Positions 52,690 to 63,079 are shown, counted from the first letter of the stretch. The stretch: 64,000 bases of DNA from Flavobacterium buctense (GCF_014486695.1 NZ_JACTAB010000001.1:186001-250000); one strand, 5' to 3'. The notes: generated by a model from the sequence alone, not told the origin. Translations and numbers: made by a program.

Positions 52690-54699
52690 ATGAAGTTAGA
52701 TTCTAAAATACCAGAAGGTTCTATTTCAGAGAAATGGACTAATCATAAAAATCATTTAAAATTAGTTGCCCCAAATAACCGTCCTAAAATCGATGTAATC
52801 GTTGTTGGGACTGGATTAGCCGGTGCTTCTGCTGCCGCTTCTTTAGGGGAAATGGGATACAATGTAAAAGCATTTTGTTTCCAAGATTCTCCAAGAAGAG
52901 CGCACTCTATTGCTGCCCAAGGTGGAATTAACGCTGCCAAAAATTACCAAAATGATGGCGACAGTACTTACCGATTATTCTACGACACTATCAAAGGTGG
53001 CGATTACAGAGCTCGAGAAGCAAACGTTCATCGTTTGGCTGAAGTTTCTGCCAATATCATTGACCAATGTGTGGCACAAGGTGTTCCTTTTGCCCGTGAT
53101 TACGGCGGAATGTTAGACAACCGTTCGTTTGGTGGAACGCAAGTGCAACGTACTTTTTACGCTGCCGGACAAACCGGACAACAGTTACTTTTAGGAGCTT
53201 ATTCTGCTTTATCAAGACAAATTGGGGTTGGAAATGTAGAAATGTTCAACCGTCACGAAATGTTGGACTTGGTAAAAGTTGACGGAAAAGCCCGTGGAAT
53301 TATTGCCCGTAACTTGGTTACCGGAGAATTAGAAAGACATTCGGCTCACGCCGTAATTATAGCTTCAGGTGGTTATGGAAATGTATATTTCCTATCCACC
53401 AATGCCATGGGAAGTAACGTAACTGCCGGTTGGAAAGTTCACAAAAGAGGCGCATTATTTGCCAATCCTTGTTTTGTGCAAATTCACCCAACTTGTATTC
53501 CGGTTCACGGGGTAAACCAATCGAAACTGACTTTGATGTCGGAATCGTTGCGTAACTCGGGTAGAATTTGGGTACCAAAGAAAAAAGAAGATGCCGAAGC
53601 CATTCGTGCCGGGAAGTTAAAACCAACGCAATTAAAAGAAGAAGACAGAGATTATTTCTTAGAAAGACGTTATCCTGCTTTTGGAAACTTAGTACCACGT
53701 GACGTAGCTTCTAGAGCCGCTAAAGAGCGTTGTGATGAAGGTCACGGAATTGAAGCCAATGACACTAACGAAGGTGTTTACTTAGATTTCTCTACCGAAA
53801 TTCAAACCAAAGGTCGCCAAGCGGCTTATTCTCAAGGAAACCACAATCCGTCCGCGGAAGAAGTGACCAAGCTGGGGAAAAAATGGTTGGAAGAAAAATA
53901 CGGGAACCTTTTCGCGATGTATGAAAAAATTACCGACGAGAATCCATACGAAACGCCAATGAAAATTTATCCGGCGGTTCACTACACTATGGGTGGCGTT
54001 TGGGTAGATTATAATTTACAATCCACCATCCCGGGTTGTTTCGTTGCCGGAGAAGCGAATTTCTCTGATCACGGAGCGAACAGATTGGGAGCTTCGGCTT
54101 TGATGCAAGGTTTGGCGGATGGTTATTTCGTATTGCCTTACACGGTTTCCAACTATTTGGCTGACGAAATCAGAACCGGAAAAATTTCAACCGATTCTCC
54201 TGAATTCGCCGAAGCGGAAAACAGTGTTAAAGAAGCGATTGATAAATTCTTAAGCAATAACGGAACGAAATCAGTTGACCATTTCCACAAACGTTTAGGT
54301 TTGATTATGTGGAACAAAGTAGGTATGGCTCGTAACGAAAAAGGATTGAAAGAAGCCATCGAAGAAATCGCAGCGCTTAAAGAAGAATTCTATAAAGACG
54401 TTTACGTTCCTGGAAGTTCAGACGAATTAAATCCTGAATTAGAGAAAGCACTTCGTGTAGCCGACTTTATCGATTTAGGACAGTTAATGGCGATGGATGC
54501 ACTTCAAAGAAAAGAATCTTGTGGTGGTCACTTCCGTGAAGAATACCAAGATTCAGAAGGAGAAACCCTTCGTGATGACGAAAACTTTGCCTTCGTTGGC
54601 GCCTGGGAATACATGGGCTACGACATCAGCAAAGAAGTGCTGAACAAAGAAGAATTGAAATACGAGTTTATCAAAATAGCCGCTAGAAACTATAAATAA
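52690..54699 (+). CDS. sdhA: Succinate dehydrogenase flavoprotein subunit
   Basis: Oxidises succinate to fumarate at a covalently bound FAD. The 669-aa protein is the long type B/E form. [20 protein letters not shown] is the dinucleotide fold, [17 protein letters not shown] holds the FAD-linking His72, and [31 protein letters not shown]-rich SESLRN and [11 protein letters not shown] line the active site. The C-terminal domain closes with [13 protein letters not shown]. Between sdhC and sdhB, with 18- and 7-nt gaps. Confidence 0.97.
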   Translation: MKLDSKIPEGSISEKWTNHKNHLKLVAPNNRPKIDVIVVGTGLAGASAAASLGEMGYNVKAFCFQDSPRRAHSIAAQGGINAAKNYQNDGDSTYRLFYDTIKGGDYRAREANVHRLAEVSANIIDQCVAQGVPFARDYGGMLDNRSFGGTQVQRTFYAAGQTGQQLLLGAYSALSRQIGVGNVEMFNRHEMLDLVKVDGKARGIIARNLVTGELERHSAHAVIIASGGYGNVYFLSTNAMGSNVTAGWKVHKRGALFANPCFVQIHPTCIPVHGVNQSKLTLMSESLRNSGRIWVPKKKEDAEAIRAGKLKPTQLKEEDRDYFLERRYPAFGNLVPRDVASRAAKERCDEGHGIEANDTNEGVYLDFSTEIQTKGRQAAYSQGNHNPSAEEVTKLGKKWLEEKYGNLFAMYEKITDENPYETPMKIYPAVHYTMGGVWVDYNLQSTIPGCFVAGEANFSDHGANRLGASALMQGLADGYFVLPYTVSNYLADEIRTGKISTDSPEFAEAENSVKEAIDKFLSNNGTKSVDHFHKRLGLIMWNKVGMARNEKGLKEAIEEIAALKEEFYKDVYVPGSSDELNPELEKALRVADFIDLGQLMAMDALQRKESCGGHFREEYQDSEGETLRDDENFAFVGAWEYMGYDISKEVLNKEELKYEFIKIAARNYK

Positions 54700-54706
54700 T
54701 TACATT

Positions 54707-55468
54707 ATGTCTGCAGCAAAAAACATCAATATAACCCTTAAAATTTGGCGTCAAAAAAACGCTAAAGCCAAAGGTCAAATAGAAACTTATAAACTAGATA
54801 ACGTTTCTACTGCCAGTTCATTTTTGGAGATGTTAGACCAATTGAACGAGCAATTAATCAACAGCAAGAAAGAACCTGTGGCTTTTGACCACGATTGTCG
54901 CGAAGGAATTTGCGGTATGTGTTCTTTGTACATCAACGGTCGTGCTCACGGACCGGATACCGGAACAACGACTTGTCAGTTGCACATGCGTAAATTCAAC
55001 GACGGTGATACCATTTATATCGAGCCATGGAGAAGTAAAGCTTTCCCGGTGGTAAAAGATTTAGTAGTTGACCGTAGTGCTTTCGACAGAATCCAACAAG
55101 CCGGTGGTTTCGTTTCGGTAAATACTTCCGGAAGAACGATTGATGCCAACGCCACTCCAGTGCCAAAACATGACGCCGACAGGGCTTTTGAAGCGGCGGC
55201 TTGTATCGGTTGCGGAGCTTGTGTAGCGACTTGTAAAAACGGTTCCGCTATGCTATTCGTTGGTGCCAAAGTATCACAATACGCTTTATTACCGCAAGGA
55301 AAAGTAGAAGCTACCCAACGTGTTTTAAACATGGTACGTCAAATGGACGAAGAAGGATTCGGAAACTGTACCAATACCGGTGCGTGTGAAGTAGAATGTC
55401 CGAAAGGCATTTCTTTAGAAAACATCGCTCGTATGAACAGAGAATATTTAAAAGCAAGTATAATATAG
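54707..55468 (+). CDS. sdhB: Succinate dehydrogenase iron-sulfur subunit
   Basis: Carries electrons from FAD to the membrane quinone site. The 253-aa protein has the plant-type [2Fe-2S] cysteines Cys64, Cys69, Cys72 and Cys90 ([10 protein letters not shown]...TTTC), then [13 protein letters not shown] and [15 protein letters not shown] for the [4Fe-4S] and [3Fe-4S]/[4Fe-4S] clusters. As in other type B enzymes the C-terminal cluster motif ends [18 protein letters not shown]. Last gene of sdhCAB; a terminator follows at 55497. Confidence 0.97.
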   Translation: MSAAKNINITLKIWRQKNAKAKGQIETYKLDNVSTASSFLEMLDQLNEQLINSKKEPVAFDHDCREGICGMCSLYINGRAHGPDTGTTTCQLHMRKFNDGDTIYIEPWRSKAFPVVKDLVVDRSAFDRIQQAGGFVSVNTSGRTIDANATPVPKHDADRAFEAAACIGCGACVATCKNGSAMLFVGAKVSQYALLPQGKVEATQRVLNMVRQMDEEGFGNCTNTGACEVECPKGISLENIARMNREYLKASII

Positions 55469-55496
55469 GCATTAGCCAAAAGGCATAAAGCATTAG

Positions 55497-55528
55497 AACG
55501 CATTCATTCATTTGGATGCGTTTTTTTA
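55497..55528 (+). terminator. Intrinsic terminator of sdhCAB
   Basis: AACGCAT (55497-55503) pairs with ATGCGTT (55516-55522) and is followed by a run of seven Ts. Confidence 0.8.
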
Positions 55529-55530
55529 TG

Positions 55531-55588
55531 GCGTTCCCCTGCGGTCAGGCTGTCCGCAGTACACGGTACTTGCTCCCATCCTTAACGC
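55531..55588. repeat. GC-richer dispersed repeat element with terminal inverted repeat
   Basis: Bounded by GCGTT (55531-55535) and AACGC (55584-55588); inside, TGCGG/CCGCA and AGTAC/GTACT can form two small stems. Its base composition is markedly GC-richer than the surroundings. I recall similar GCGTTCCCCTGCGG elements between genes in Flavobacterium genomes, so this is probably one copy of a dispersed family; only one is in the window. Confidence 0.5.
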
Positions 55589-55607
55589 AAACTCTGCTGA
55601 AAAGATG

Positions 55608-55615
55608 TATATTTG
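55608..55615 (+). promoter_or_regulatory. -7 element of the EEP hydrolase gene
   Basis: TATATTTG is an exact TAnnTTTG box 18 nt before the ATG; no TTG at the ideal -33 distance. Confidence 0.45.
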
Positions 55616-55633
55616 ATACAAACAACATCCACC

Positions 55634-56473
55634 ATGAAAACCTATTTAACTGGCTTGCTTTTGCTGCTTATTTTTTCCAACACAATTTCAGCACAAAAAC
55701 TCAAGCTAATGACTTATAACATCCGATTAGACATCGCTTCTGATGGAGAAAACGCTTGGCCAAATCGCAAAGACTATTGGGCTTCACAAGTAACTTTTCA
55801 CGAACCGGATATTTTCGGAATTCAAGAAGCTTTACCGAATCAAGTAACAGATATTGCGACAATGTTTCCGGATTATAGTTATGTTGGAATCGGCAGAGAC
55901 GGCATTGGAAAAGGAGAATCATCCAATATATTCTATAAAAAAGACCGATTTAAAGTCTTGCAAGAAAACACGTTTTGGCTCTCAGAAACACCCGATAAAA
56001 TCTCTAAAGGTTGGGACGCAGCGCTCAATCGTGTTTGTACTTATGCTTTATTCAAAGACACTAAAACCAAACAAACATTTTGGGTTTTCAACACGCATTT
56101 AGATCACATGGGCGAATTGGCGAGAACGAATTCGATTCTTTTAATCCTGTCCAAAATAAAAGCTCTCAATACCAAAAACTATCCGGTGTTTTTTATGGGC
56201 GATTTCAATTCGGAACCCAATGAAGAACGAATTATTAATTTGAAAAAAGAAATGCTCGACAGCCAAGATATTTCAACAGAAAAACCTTTTGGCCCAAGCG
56301 GCACTTTTAATGGGTTCAAACACAATGAACCCGTAACCAAACGTATCGATTATATCTTTTTGTCCAAAGACAATCCGTTTAAAGTTAAGAAATACGGAAT
56401 TTTGAGTGATTCCAAAAACCTAAAATATCCTTCAGATCATTTGCCGGTTTTCATCGAACTCCAATTTAATTAA
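55634..56473 (+). CDS. Exported endonuclease/exonuclease/phosphatase family hydrolase
   Basis: A 279-aa exported metal-dependent phosphoesterase. Signal peptide MKTYLTGLLLLLIFSNTISAQ; then the EEP core: LMTYNIRLD (Asn), IFGIQEAL (metal-binding Glu), VFNTHLDHMG (His-Asp), FFMGDFNSEPN (Asp-Asn), RIDYIF and YPSDHLPVFIEL (catalytic His). The substrate may be a phosphodiester in lipids, sugars or nucleic acids. The start is set at 55634 because the signal peptide begins there and the -7 box lies just upstream. The GH92 gene follows closely, suggesting joint use in glycan degradation. Confidence 0.9.
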   Translation: MKTYLTGLLLLLIFSNTISAQKLKLMTYNIRLDIASDGENAWPNRKDYWASQVTFHEPDIFGIQEALPNQVTDIATMFPDYSYVGIGRDGIGKGESSNIFYKKDRFKVLQENTFWLSETPDKISKGWDAALNRVCTYALFKDTKTKQTFWVFNTHLDHMGELARTNSILLILSKIKALNTKNYPVFFMGDFNSEPNEERIINLKKEMLDSQDISTEKPFGPSGTFNGFKHNEPVTKRIDYIFLSKDNPFKVKKYGILSDSKNLKYPSDHLPVFIELQFN

Positions 56474-56483
56474 ATGCATTTTT

Positions 56484-56491
56484 TATATTTG
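56484..56491 (+). promoter_or_regulatory. -7 element upstream of the GH92 gene
   Basis: TATATTTG, 21 nt before the ATG at 56513; supports this start over the longer frame from 56474. The -33 half is weak. Confidence 0.45.
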
Positions 56492-56512
56492 GCATTACAA
56501 ACAAACTACACA

Positions 56513-59356
56513 ATGAAAATTCAATTCTCCAACTTACTTTTTCTGTTTTCGATTTCCATTTTTGGTCAAAATCTTCACCAACACATCAACCCCATGATTG
56601 GAACCGGTGGTCACGGACACACTTATCCTGGTGCCACTGTGCCATTCGGAATGGTGCAATTGTCACCCGATACCCGAATCGACGGCAGTTGGGACGGCTG
56701 TTCAGGTTATCATTACGACGACAATACGATTTATGGCTTTTCACACACCCATTTAAACGGAACCGGTTGTACTGATTATGGCGATATTATGTTGATGCCA
56801 ACTATGGGCGAACCTATGTTGAGTCCAAAAGATTATAGCTCTACATTTTCACATGGTAACGAAAAAGCAACTGCCGGATTTTACAGCGTGAAACTTGACA
56901 AGCACAATATTGATGTGGCTTTAACTTCTTCTTCTCGCGTTGGTTTTCACCAATATACTTTCAATAATTCAGGTCAAGCCAATATTATTTTGGATTTAAA
57001 CCACCGTGATAAATTGTTGCAAGGCGAAGTTCGAATCGTGAATGCCAAAACCATAGAAATCCTCCGAAGAAGTGAAGCTTGGGCGAAAGACCAATACGTT
57101 TTTGCTCGAATTGAGTTCAGCCAACCGATGCTAATCAATAAAATCAGAAGTAATAGTTCGGCTAAAGCTTCTGTAACCAACAAGGTATTTTCCGGTACGC
57201 AATTAGCTTTAAGTTTCTCTAAAAAAGTGACTAAAGGCGATAAAATTTGGGTCAAAGTCGCTTTATCACCAACGGGTTACGAAGGCGCAAAATTAAACAT
57301 GAGCGAAATTCCGGGTTGGGATTTTAGTAAAGTTCAAAAGGCCGCCGAGCAACTTTGGGACCAACAATTGGCCAAAATTGAAATCACTGAAACCAATAAA
57401 GACAAACTATCAATTTTCTACACCGCTTTATACCATACGATGGCGCAACCGAATATTGCGCAAGATATCGACGGTAAATACCGTGGTCGCGACAACAAAA
57501 TTCATAAAGCGGAAGGTTTTGATTATTACTCGGTATTCTCACTTTGGGATACATTCCGTGGCGCGCATCCTTTGTATACTTTAATCGAAAAGAAACGCAC
57601 GGTCGATTTTATCAATACGTTTTTAAAACAATACGAACAAGGCGGAAGATTGCCCGTTTGGGAATTGGCGTCGAACGAAACCGATTGTATGATTGGCTAC
57701 CACTCGGTTTCCGTGATGGCGGATGCAATGGCGAAAGGCTTGACCGGTTTTGATTACGAACTGGCATTTAAGGCGGCCAAACATTCTGCTATGTTGGATC
57801 ATTTGGGGATAGAAGCCTATAAAAGACAAGGTTTTATCTCGATGGACGACGAACACGAAAGCGTTTCTAAAACCGTTGAATATGCCTATGACGATTGGTG
57901 TATTGCACAAATGGCCATGATGCTGAACAAAAAAGACGAGTACGATTACTTCATGAAACGTTCCCAAAGCTGGAAAAACGTCTTCGATTGGAATACGGGC
58001 TTTATGCGTCCAAAGAAAAACGGCGGTTGGGACAAGCCTTTTGACCCGCGCGAAATCAACAATAATTTTACCGAAGGCAACAGTTGGCAGTATTCATTCT
58101 TTGTGCCGCAAGATATTCCGGGCATGATTCAAGCGTATGGCGGAAATCAAGCATTTGAAAAAAAACTGGACGAAATGTTCAACAGCGAAAGCAAAACTAC
58201 CGGTCGAGAACAAGTTGATGTTACCGGTTTGATTGGTCAATACGCGCACGGCAATGAGCCAAGTCATCACATGGCCTATTTATACAATTACATTGGCAAA
58301 CCCGAAAAAACAGCAGCGAAAGTCAATTTTATTCTGAATAATTTCTACAAAAACACGCCAGATGGTTTGATTGGTAACGAAGATTGCGGCCAAATGAGCG
58401 CTTGGTATGTGTTGAGTTCGATGGGGATTTATGCAGTAACACCTGGTAATTCGGAATGGAGTGTTACACAATCCCATTTTGAAAACATTAAAGTAAATTT
58501 TGAAGACAATACATCCAAAAACATTTCAAAAACAATGCCTGTGGATGAAATGAAATATTTCGGAATAAAAAACAACGGCTTAACTGTAGCTGATGGTTTT
58601 TCTTTCAAAGATATTGTTCCCGTTCCGGTTATACTGGCGAAAAGCAAATCGTTTAAGGATTCTATGGAAATTGACTTTGATCATCCACATCCGGATCATT
58701 TGGGTAGTTATTCCTATAGAATTGTTTATAATGATGAAAAAGGCGTGCCTTTTAAACCATACCAAGGAGAAAAAATTATTTTGAAAGAAACGGCGAAAAT
58801 AGACGTAAGATTTGCCGAAATGATTGACAATCAACCTTTCAAAAGCCAGATTATTTCGGGTAATTTCTTCAAAAAACCCAATAATTATACTATAGACATC
58901 AAATCAACTTACAATCCACAATACCATGCCGGTGGTGCTGAAGGTTTATTAGACGGAATCAACGGCACAACCAACTGGCGCAAAGGCGATTGGCAAGGCT
59001 ACCAAACTCAGGATTTTGAAGCTATTATTGATATGCAAAAAGAACAATCCGTAAGTGAGTTTCACAGTACTTTTCTGCAAGACCAACGTTCCTGGATTTT
59101 GATGCCGACCAAAGTGGAATATTATATTTCTTCGGACAACATCAATTTTACTTTAGCCGGAACGGTTGACAACAATATTGACCCAAAAACCGACGACAAT
59201 CAAATAAAAGATTTTAATAGTAGTCTGCCAAAAACGCTGAAAGCACGATATGTTAAAGTGAAAGCCTATAATTACGGAAAACTACCGGAATGGCATTTAG
59301 GTTACCCATACAATGGTGATGCTTTTATTTTTATTGATGAAATAGTCATAAAATAA
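56513..59356 (+). CDS. GH92-family exo-alpha-mannosidase with C-terminal F5/8 type C domain
   Basis: A 947-aa exported glycoside hydrolase acting on alpha-mannosides such as N-glycans or yeast mannan. A short signal (MKIQFSNLLFLFSISIFGQ) precedes the GH92 module: IGTGGHGHTYPGATVPFGMVQ, SGYHYDDNTIYGFSHTHLNGTGC, FSLWDTFRGAHPLYTL, a calcium/acid region DDWCIAQMAMML and GNEDCGQMSAWYVLSSMG. The last 150 residues (from AGGAEGLLDGINGT) form a discoidin-like carbohydrate-binding domain. The predicted product is mannose. No SusCD pair is adjacent. An EEP hydrolase gene is just upstream. Confidence 0.95.
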   Translation: MKIQFSNLLFLFSISIFGQNLHQHINPMIGTGGHGHTYPGATVPFGMVQLSPDTRIDGSWDGCSGYHYDDNTIYGFSHTHLNGTGCTDYGDIMLMPTMGEPMLSPKDYSSTFSHGNEKATAGFYSVKLDKHNIDVALTSSSRVGFHQYTFNNSGQANIILDLNHRDKLLQGEVRIVNAKTIEILRRSEAWAKDQYVFARIEFSQPMLINKIRSNSSAKASVTNKVFSGTQLALSFSKKVTKGDKIWVKVALSPTGYEGAKLNMSEIPGWDFSKVQKAAEQLWDQQLAKIEITETNKDKLSIFYTALYHTMAQPNIAQDIDGKYRGRDNKIHKAEGFDYYSVFSLWDTFRGAHPLYTLIEKKRTVDFINTFLKQYEQGGRLPVWELASNETDCMIGYHSVSVMADAMAKGLTGFDYELAFKAAKHSAMLDHLGIEAYKRQGFISMDDEHESVSKTVEYAYDDWCIAQMAMMLNKKDEYDYFMKRSQSWKNVFDWNTGFMRPKKNGGWDKPFDPREINNNFTEGNSWQYSFFVPQDIPGMIQAYGGNQAFEKKLDEMFNSESKTTGREQVDVTGLIGQYAHGNEPSHHMAYLYNYIGKPEKTAAKVNFILNNFYKNTPDGLIGNEDCGQMSAWYVLSSMGIYAVTPGNSEWSVTQSHFENIKVNFEDNTSKNISKTMPVDEMKYFGIKNNGLTVADGFSFKDIVPVPVILAKSKSFKDSMEIDFDHPHPDHLGSYSYRIVYNDEKGVPFKPYQGEKIILKETAKIDVRFAEMIDNQPFKSQIISGNFFKKPNNYTIDIKSTYNPQYHAGGAEGLLDGINGTTNWRKGDWQGYQTQDFEAIIDMQKEQSVSEFHSTFLQDQRSWILMPTKVEYYISSDNINFTLAGTVDNNIDPKTDDNQIKDFNSSLPKTLKARYVKVKAYNYGKLPEWHLGYPYNGDAFIFIDEIVIK

Positions 59357-59405
59357 TCTGTATCAATCTATTCAATCCGTTTAATCTGTGGCTAAATTAT
59401 AACCC
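59357..59405. repeat. Interspersed 'AATCTGTGGC' type sequence
   Basis: The 49-nt gap before the nitrilase gene contains AATCCGTTTAATCTGTGGC; a related AATCTGTGTC occurs at 16531-16540 before another gene. I recall this string as common between genes in Flavobacteriaceae. Role unknown. Confidence 0.35.
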
Positions 59406-60176
59406 ATGAAATTAAAAATTGCTCTAATCCAATCGTCTTTAACTTGGGAAAATCCAACCGAAAACCGCAGCCATTTGGCCCAAAAAATAACCGGATTTAT
59501 GGAAGATGTTGACTTAATCATTCTTCCCGAAATGTTTTCTTCAGGCTTTACGATGAATCCGAAAACGGTCGCGGAAACCATGCATGGCGAAACGATTTCC
59601 TGGCTCCAACATTTGGCGAAAGCCAAAAACTGGGCGATTACCGGAAGTTTGGTGATTGAAGAAAACGGTCATTTTTACAATCGATTGGTGTTTGTTTTTC
59701 CGAATGGCGAAATCAAAACTTATGACAAAAGGCATTTGTTTACTTTGGCCGGAGAAGACAAAGTGTATACCGCCGGAAAAGAAAAACTCATCATCGATTA
59801 CAAAGGATTCAAGATTTGTCCGCTGATTTGTTATGATTTGCGTTTCCCGGTTTTTGCTCGAAATGTGGAAAATTATGACTTATTAATTTATGTAGCCAAT
59901 TGGCCCAAACCACGCGTCAATGCTTGGGATATTTTGCTCAAAGCGCGTGCGGTAGAAAACATGAGTTATGCGATTGGTGTGAATAGAATTGGAACCGATA
60001 GTAATCATTTAGAATACGTAGGTCATTCACAAGCGGTCGATTTTCTTGGCAACTACATTTTGGAACCACAAGAAATTGAGGGCGTTTTTATAGTAGAACT
60101 GGATAAAGAAAAACTACTCGAAACCAGAAGTAAATTGGCTTTTCTGGATGATAAAGACAAATTCAAAATAGTTTAA
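59406..60176 (+). CDS. Nitrilase-family amidohydrolase (omega-amidase-like)
   Basis: A 256-aa carbon-nitrogen hydrolase with the Glu42-Lys108-Cys142 triad (LPEMFSSGF, YDKRHLF, ICYDLRFP). The FSxGF after Glu and NRIGTDSNHLEYVGHS near the end resemble the YafV/omega-amidase branch, which hydrolyses 2-oxoglutaramate and 2-oxosuccinamate and repairs deaminated glutathione. Cytosolic. Convergent with the lipoprotein gene at 60202 (25 nt apart, no clear terminator between). Confidence 0.92.
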   Translation: MKLKIALIQSSLTWENPTENRSHLAQKITGFMEDVDLIILPEMFSSGFTMNPKTVAETMHGETISWLQHLAKAKNWAITGSLVIEENGHFYNRLVFVFPNGEIKTYDKRHLFTLAGEDKVYTAGKEKLIIDYKGFKICPLICYDLRFPVFARNVENYDLLIYVANWPKPRVNAWDILLKARAVENMSYAIGVNRIGTDSNHLEYVGHSQAVDFLGNYILEPQEIEGVFIVELDKEKLLETRSKLAFLDDKDKFKIV

Positions 60177-60201
60177 ATCCCAAAGGCATAAAGAAAAAAA
60201 C

Positions 60202-61797
60202 CTATCCGCCAAGATTAAACGGCTGAATCCAATCCCAATTGGGACGAACATCAATTTCTCCCGGTAGATAAATCACCTCTTCCGTTTGCCGTTTTTCTTG
60301 GAAGCTTCCCGTGTCCCAAACCTTATTTTTGTTGTTATCGTAGATGATTCTCAAAGTATATTTTGAAGGTTCAATGGCGTCAAAAGTAATAGTTGTAGCA
60401 CTTTCCGAATATTCTGTGTATTTGACTTTCCCCTCTTTATCTGTAAGTTGCACAATCAAGGGAAAACTATTCACATTTTCCAAAACAACCTTTAAATTGG
60501 CATAATCAGAACTGTTTTTGGTACTGACTTTATAAGTTAACGTATCATTTTCTCTTTCAAAAAAATCAGTCATGGCGCCAGGCATTGCTTTTATGGTATA
60601 TCGTTCCAACGGTTCTCTTTTAAAATCCAAGTATAATTTTTGATTGAAATCATCATATTCGGTTGTAAAATTAATCGCGACAGAATCTTTATTGGTGATA
60701 CTTATTTTAGCTTTATCCAATTTCACAATAGGTGTCGTACTGTTCAAAACATATCGTTCTCGAAGGGGCAAATTACCCGAAAAATCAGCACTAAAAGAGA
60801 GCGTGTCTGCTTTTGCGGCTTTCATTTTAACAATAAAATCGGTTTTATATTGGTCTTTTTCAACATTTACTTGAAGCGAATCTGCTTTTAGGGGTTTGAA
60901 CCAAATTTGCAACGAATCCTTTTTAGGCATTTGAGTGACTATTGACGGAATGATTTCAGTACCATTTTTAACGATTACTTTAGTGTCTTTACCTTTGCCT
61001 TCATAACCCATTACCATTCTTGATTTTGCAGCCAATGATGGTTTGAAAGCTTTAAAAGGTAAAGTTTCTTTGAATAATTCTAATTCAAAAATGGTATCAT
61101 TGGGTATGGTAATGTATTGTTTTTGAAAACCAATCTTGTCTGATTTCGGGTTAAAAACATTATTGTTGTTGTCTTTCAAAGCTACCAAAAGGTATTTTCC
61201 TTCTTTCAAATTTTCGAGCTTGACTACTTGCAAACTATCTAAAGTATTGGTAATATATCTTGGTGTCTCTTTATAGATAGTAGAATCGTTAAACTTTTCA
61301 TTGATTTCATACAACATTACCGATACAAAATTATCGGTTTTCCTTTCCAAAGCGTCTTTGACCTTCACACTCAACGCCAAGGAATCAATATAACTGCCGG
61401 TAGAAAAAACGTATTTGAATTGGGAATACGGATTGCCTTCGTTATTGTCTTCTATACTTTGACCAAAATTAAAACTGTAAGTAGTATTTGGCTGCAAAGT
61501 GTCTTTTATTTTGATCGTCAATGTTTTGCTGGCACTGTAAGGCAAAATCTCCGGTTGATTTTTCATAGGAGGCGAAATAATCAACTGTTTGTTGGCATTT
61601 TTGAGCTTTACATATTCATCAAAAACCAACTTGATTTCTTTTCCGGTAAAATTGGTGGAGAAATTTTTCGGCAAACTCGATTTTAAAACCGGCGCAAGGG
61701 TATCCTTATCTCCACCGGTAATCGAGCCACGCTTGGCGCAACCAATGGTTAAAAGCACCAGCAGTAAAGAAAAATATTTGAAGTTCTTGTTGGGCAT
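60202..61797 (-). CDS. Ig-like domain (Big_5-like) lipoprotein
   Basis: A 531-aa lipoprotein. The signal MPNKNFKYFSLLLVLLTIGC ends in Cys20, followed by AKRGSITGGDKDTLAPVLKSS, the opening of the bacterial SbsA/Big_5-type Ig domain family (PKNFSTNFTGKEIKLVFDEYVKL, NTTYSFNFG). The rest is beta-rich with repeated LKDNNNNVFNPKSD and IIYDNNKNKVWDTGS segments. The family is frequent in Bacteroidota; function unknown. The frame is open to 61827, but the signal peptide starts at 61797. It is followed by no same-direction gene. Confidence 0.85.
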   Translation of the reverse strand: MPNKNFKYFSLLLVLLTIGCAKRGSITGGDKDTLAPVLKSSLPKNFSTNFTGKEIKLVFDEYVKLKNANKQLIISPPMKNQPEILPYSASKTLTIKIKDTLQPNTTYSFNFGQSIEDNNEGNPYSQFKYVFSTGSYIDSLALSVKVKDALERKTDNFVSVMLYEINEKFNDSTIYKETPRYITNTLDSLQVVKLENLKEGKYLLVALKDNNNNVFNPKSDKIGFQKQYITIPNDTIFELELFKETLPFKAFKPSLAAKSRMVMGYEGKGKDTKVIVKNGTEIIPSIVTQMPKKDSLQIWFKPLKADSLQVNVEKDQYKTDFIVKMKAAKADTLSFSADFSGNLPLRERYVLNSTTPIVKLDKAKISITNKDSVAINFTTEYDDFNQKLYLDFKREPLERYTIKAMPGAMTDFFERENDTLTYKVSTKNSSDYANLKVVLENVNSFPLIVQLTDKEGKVKYTEYSESATTITFDAIEPSKYTLRIIYDNNKNKVWDTGSFQEKRQTEEVIYLPGEIDVRPNWDWIQPFNLGG

Positions 61798-61919
61798 AAA
61801 GCATTTTTTCAATGCACAAAATAACAATTATATTTAGTGCGAATGAAATGTTTTAGCCGAAACTTAACAAATTGGGTCTTGCTCCATTATTTATAAAGCT
61901 ATTTCCCGTTGCACTATGG

Positions 61920-62240
61920 TCAATTATACGATAGTACAAAGAGTCCAACCAAACCAGCTACTATTGATAAAGGTAACGCTACAGTCTTGACTACTGAGAA
62001 TTTTCTTTTTTTGATCTCTGTAATATCATTTATAGGAATTTGTTTTTCCTCAAAATCTTCTGAAACAAGTATAGTGTTGTCTTTGACATTATGAAAAACT
62101 ACTTTGGAATACTTTTGATTTCGTTCAATCTTGTATGTTTTTCCGGTTTCCATCTTTGCTGGGTCGTTTTCCATGGCTTTGTAGCTAAAACAACTTTGGA
62201 GTAAAATTAAAAGGGCAATTCCTAAAAATATTTTTCTCAT
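61920..62240 (-). CDS. Small lipoprotein with C-terminal membrane helix
   Basis: A 106-aa protein: signal MRKIFLGIALLILLQSC, Cys17 lipidation site, a 65-residue charged stretch (GKTYKIERNQKYSKVVFHNV), and a hydrophobic C-terminal segment (TVALPLSIVAGLVGLFVLSY). I do not recognise a family. It sits 73 nt past the comF start-side neighbour in the same direction as the Ig-like lipoprotein gene; the 122 nt to that gene's start contain nothing recognisable. Confidence 0.7.
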   Translation of the reverse strand: MRKIFLGIALLILLQSCFSYKAMENDPAKMETGKTYKIERNQKYSKVVFHNVKDNTILVSEDFEEKQIPINDITEIKKRKFSVVKTVALPLSIVAGLVGLFVLSYN

Positions 62241-62313
62241 ATCTATAAATTTAAGGAGTTAATACATCACGAATATAGGAAAATATTTTCATTTTATAAA
62301 TTTTTGTAAAAAA

Positions 62314-62997
62314 TTAGCTATGTGACATGGCCATGCAAATGATACTGATTTTGGCATTCGGAATTTTTAAGAGTTCTCGACTACAAGCTTCCAGTGTTGA
62401 GCCGGTCGTAATCACATCATCTATCAACAAGAAATGCTTGCCATGATGATTTTCGGAAAAAGTAATGTCGAAAATTGTGTTGCTAATCTCTGCTCTGCCT
62501 AAAAGTGACTTCTTGGTTTGGGTTTTGGTGTATAATTTTCGATACAAAATGCTTTCTTCATAGGGAATGGCTAAATTTTGTGCCAATGCTTTGCCGAACA
62601 TTGTCACTTGATTATAACCTCGTTCTCGAAACCTTCTCTTATGCAACGGAACCGGAATGATGTAATCGATGTTTTTTAGTGGTTCCACATCTTTTAATTC
62701 TGCTGCATACCAATCGCCCACAATGGTTCCGATTTCTTGATGCCCTTTGTACTTTAATTGGTGCATCATTTCCTGAACAATGCCTTTTTTGTGGAAATAA
62801 AATAACGCGGCACCAAACTCTAACGGGATTCTCCCATAGAACTTTTGGAACATTTCGTTCTCTTGATTTTTGTGGAAATTAGTCAGCGGAATTTCATGCC
62901 GGCAATGCGTACAAATCACCAATTCGTCACTCAATAAAAAGGAATGACAACCGGCGCACGATTTTGGAAAAAATAAATTCAGCAAGTGATTCCACAT
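62314..62997 (-). CDS. comF: ComF-family phosphoribosyltransferase-like protein
   Basis: A 227-aa protein of the ComF/GntX type, linked in other bacteria to DNA uptake and repair. The N-terminus has a zinc-ribbon-like Cys14-x2-Cys17 and Cys29-x2-Cys32; the C-terminal phosphoribosyltransferase fold has IPVPLHKRRFRERGYNQ and the PRPP motif LLIDDVITTGSTLEAC. Single gene, divergent from glyS (97 nt apart). Whether this organism is naturally competent cannot be judged from it. Confidence 0.92.
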   Translation of the reverse strand: MWNHLLNLFFPKSCAGCHSFLLSDELVICTHCRHEIPLTNFHKNQENEMFQKFYGRIPLEFGAALFYFHKKGIVQEMMHQLKYKGHQEIGTIVGDWYAAELKDVEPLKNIDYIIPVPLHKRRFRERGYNQVTMFGKALAQNLAIPYEESILYRKLYTKTQTKKSLLGRAEISNTIFDITFSENHHGKHFLLIDDVITTGSTLEACSRELLKIPNAKISIICMAMSHS

Positions 62998-63079
62998 AAA
63001 AAAGTAATTTTCTTACATAAAATTATAAAAAAATTCTATTCTAATTGATTTTTAGGCCTTTTTTTATCATCACTTTTTA

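Noticed and set aside
57623..57967. 114-aa antisense ORF inside the GH92 gene
   Set aside because: Shadow frame of a strong family match; no motif or promoter.
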